Assembly: GCA_019454625.1 (NCBI GenBank)
Contig: JACFNY010000027.1
Span: forward strand, 1-12,880
Reading direction: 5' to 3'
DNA length: 12,880 bases
DNA from: Sphingomonadaceae bacterium
GTDB lineage: Bacteria; Pseudomonadota; Alphaproteobacteria; Sphingomonadales; Sphingomonadaceae
A program made the translations under genes and the position numbers. A model generated the notes under the pieces. The model did not search any database, was not told where the DNA came from, and saw nothing but the letters and a program-made list of their open reading frames with translations. Position 1 is the first letter of the stretch, and the number at the start of each line of letters is the position of its first letter. Positions 12,879 through 12,880 of the stretch are shown here, piece after piece.

Positions 12879-12880
12879 GG

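Noticed and set aside
1..12880. Search for defence systems, mobile elements, CRISPR, tRNA or rRNA
   Set aside because: No transposase or integrase motif, no regularly spaced 25-40 bp repeats, no tRNA-like cloverleaf and no rRNA-like stretch were found by eye. This does not exclude small RNAs.

Overview
The window is GC-rich chromosomal DNA. Its gene content points to an alphaproteobacterium, most likely a sphingomonad: a large single-component TonB-dependent receptor, an UrcA-family secreted protein, a PEP-CTERM-type surface protein, and frequent GTG/TTG starts. The genus cannot be fixed from sequence alone. No rRNA, tRNA, transposase, phage gene, CRISPR array or origin was seen. Most of the window is ordinary, tightly packed bacterial coding sequence.

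Layout. (1) 1-1207: 3' part of a DUF748/AsmA-like envelope protein. (2) 1390-3879: TonB-dependent outer-membrane receptor, facing (3) a small UrcA-family exported protein on the minus strand (3941-4279), with a strong GC hairpin between the two. (4) 4280-4535: regulatory stretch with a long inverted repeat and an 11-bp-phased direct repeat, then a 65-residue protein with a TTG start. (5) 4908-6476: choice-of-anchor I family exported protein with a PEP-CTERM-like tail, closed by a 14-bp perfect hairpin. (6) 6588-8281: APC-family amino-acid permease translationally coupled (TGATG) to a stand-alone Lrp/AsnC ligand-binding (RAM) domain. (7) 8394-9459: SnoaL/NTF2-like protein and TetR regulator in one unit, preceded by a clean palindromic operator candidate. 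(8) 9467-10373: small ACT-like protein divergent from an Lrp/AsnC regulator. (9) 10354-11781: cytochrome P450 on the minus strand, whose 3' end overlaps that of the Lrp gene by 20 bp. (10) 11782-12081: AT-rich non-coding stretch with a near-palindrome. (11) 12082-12880: isoaspartyl peptidase/asparaginase (C-terminal part only) coupled by TGATG to another Lrp/AsnC regulator.

How it fits together. The right half is rich in amino-acid-sensing folds: three Lrp/AsnC-type RAM domains and one ACT-like domain within about 4.5 kb. They sit beside an amino-acid importer and an isoaspartyl peptide/asparagine hydrolase. Two of the RAM genes are joined to the amino-acid gene before them by the same TGATG overlap. 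The simplest reading is amino-acid uptake and degradation modules, each carrying its own sensor. The left half is cell-envelope biology (AsmA-like protein, TonB receptor, exported UrcA and PEP-CTERM proteins). I see no defence system or clearly new multi-gene machine. The most useful leads are regulatory: the TetR-type palindrome lying between plausible -35 and -10 elements, the leader inverted repeat before the UrcA gene, the 11-bp-phased repeats, and the stand-alone RAM protein fused by overlap to a permease.
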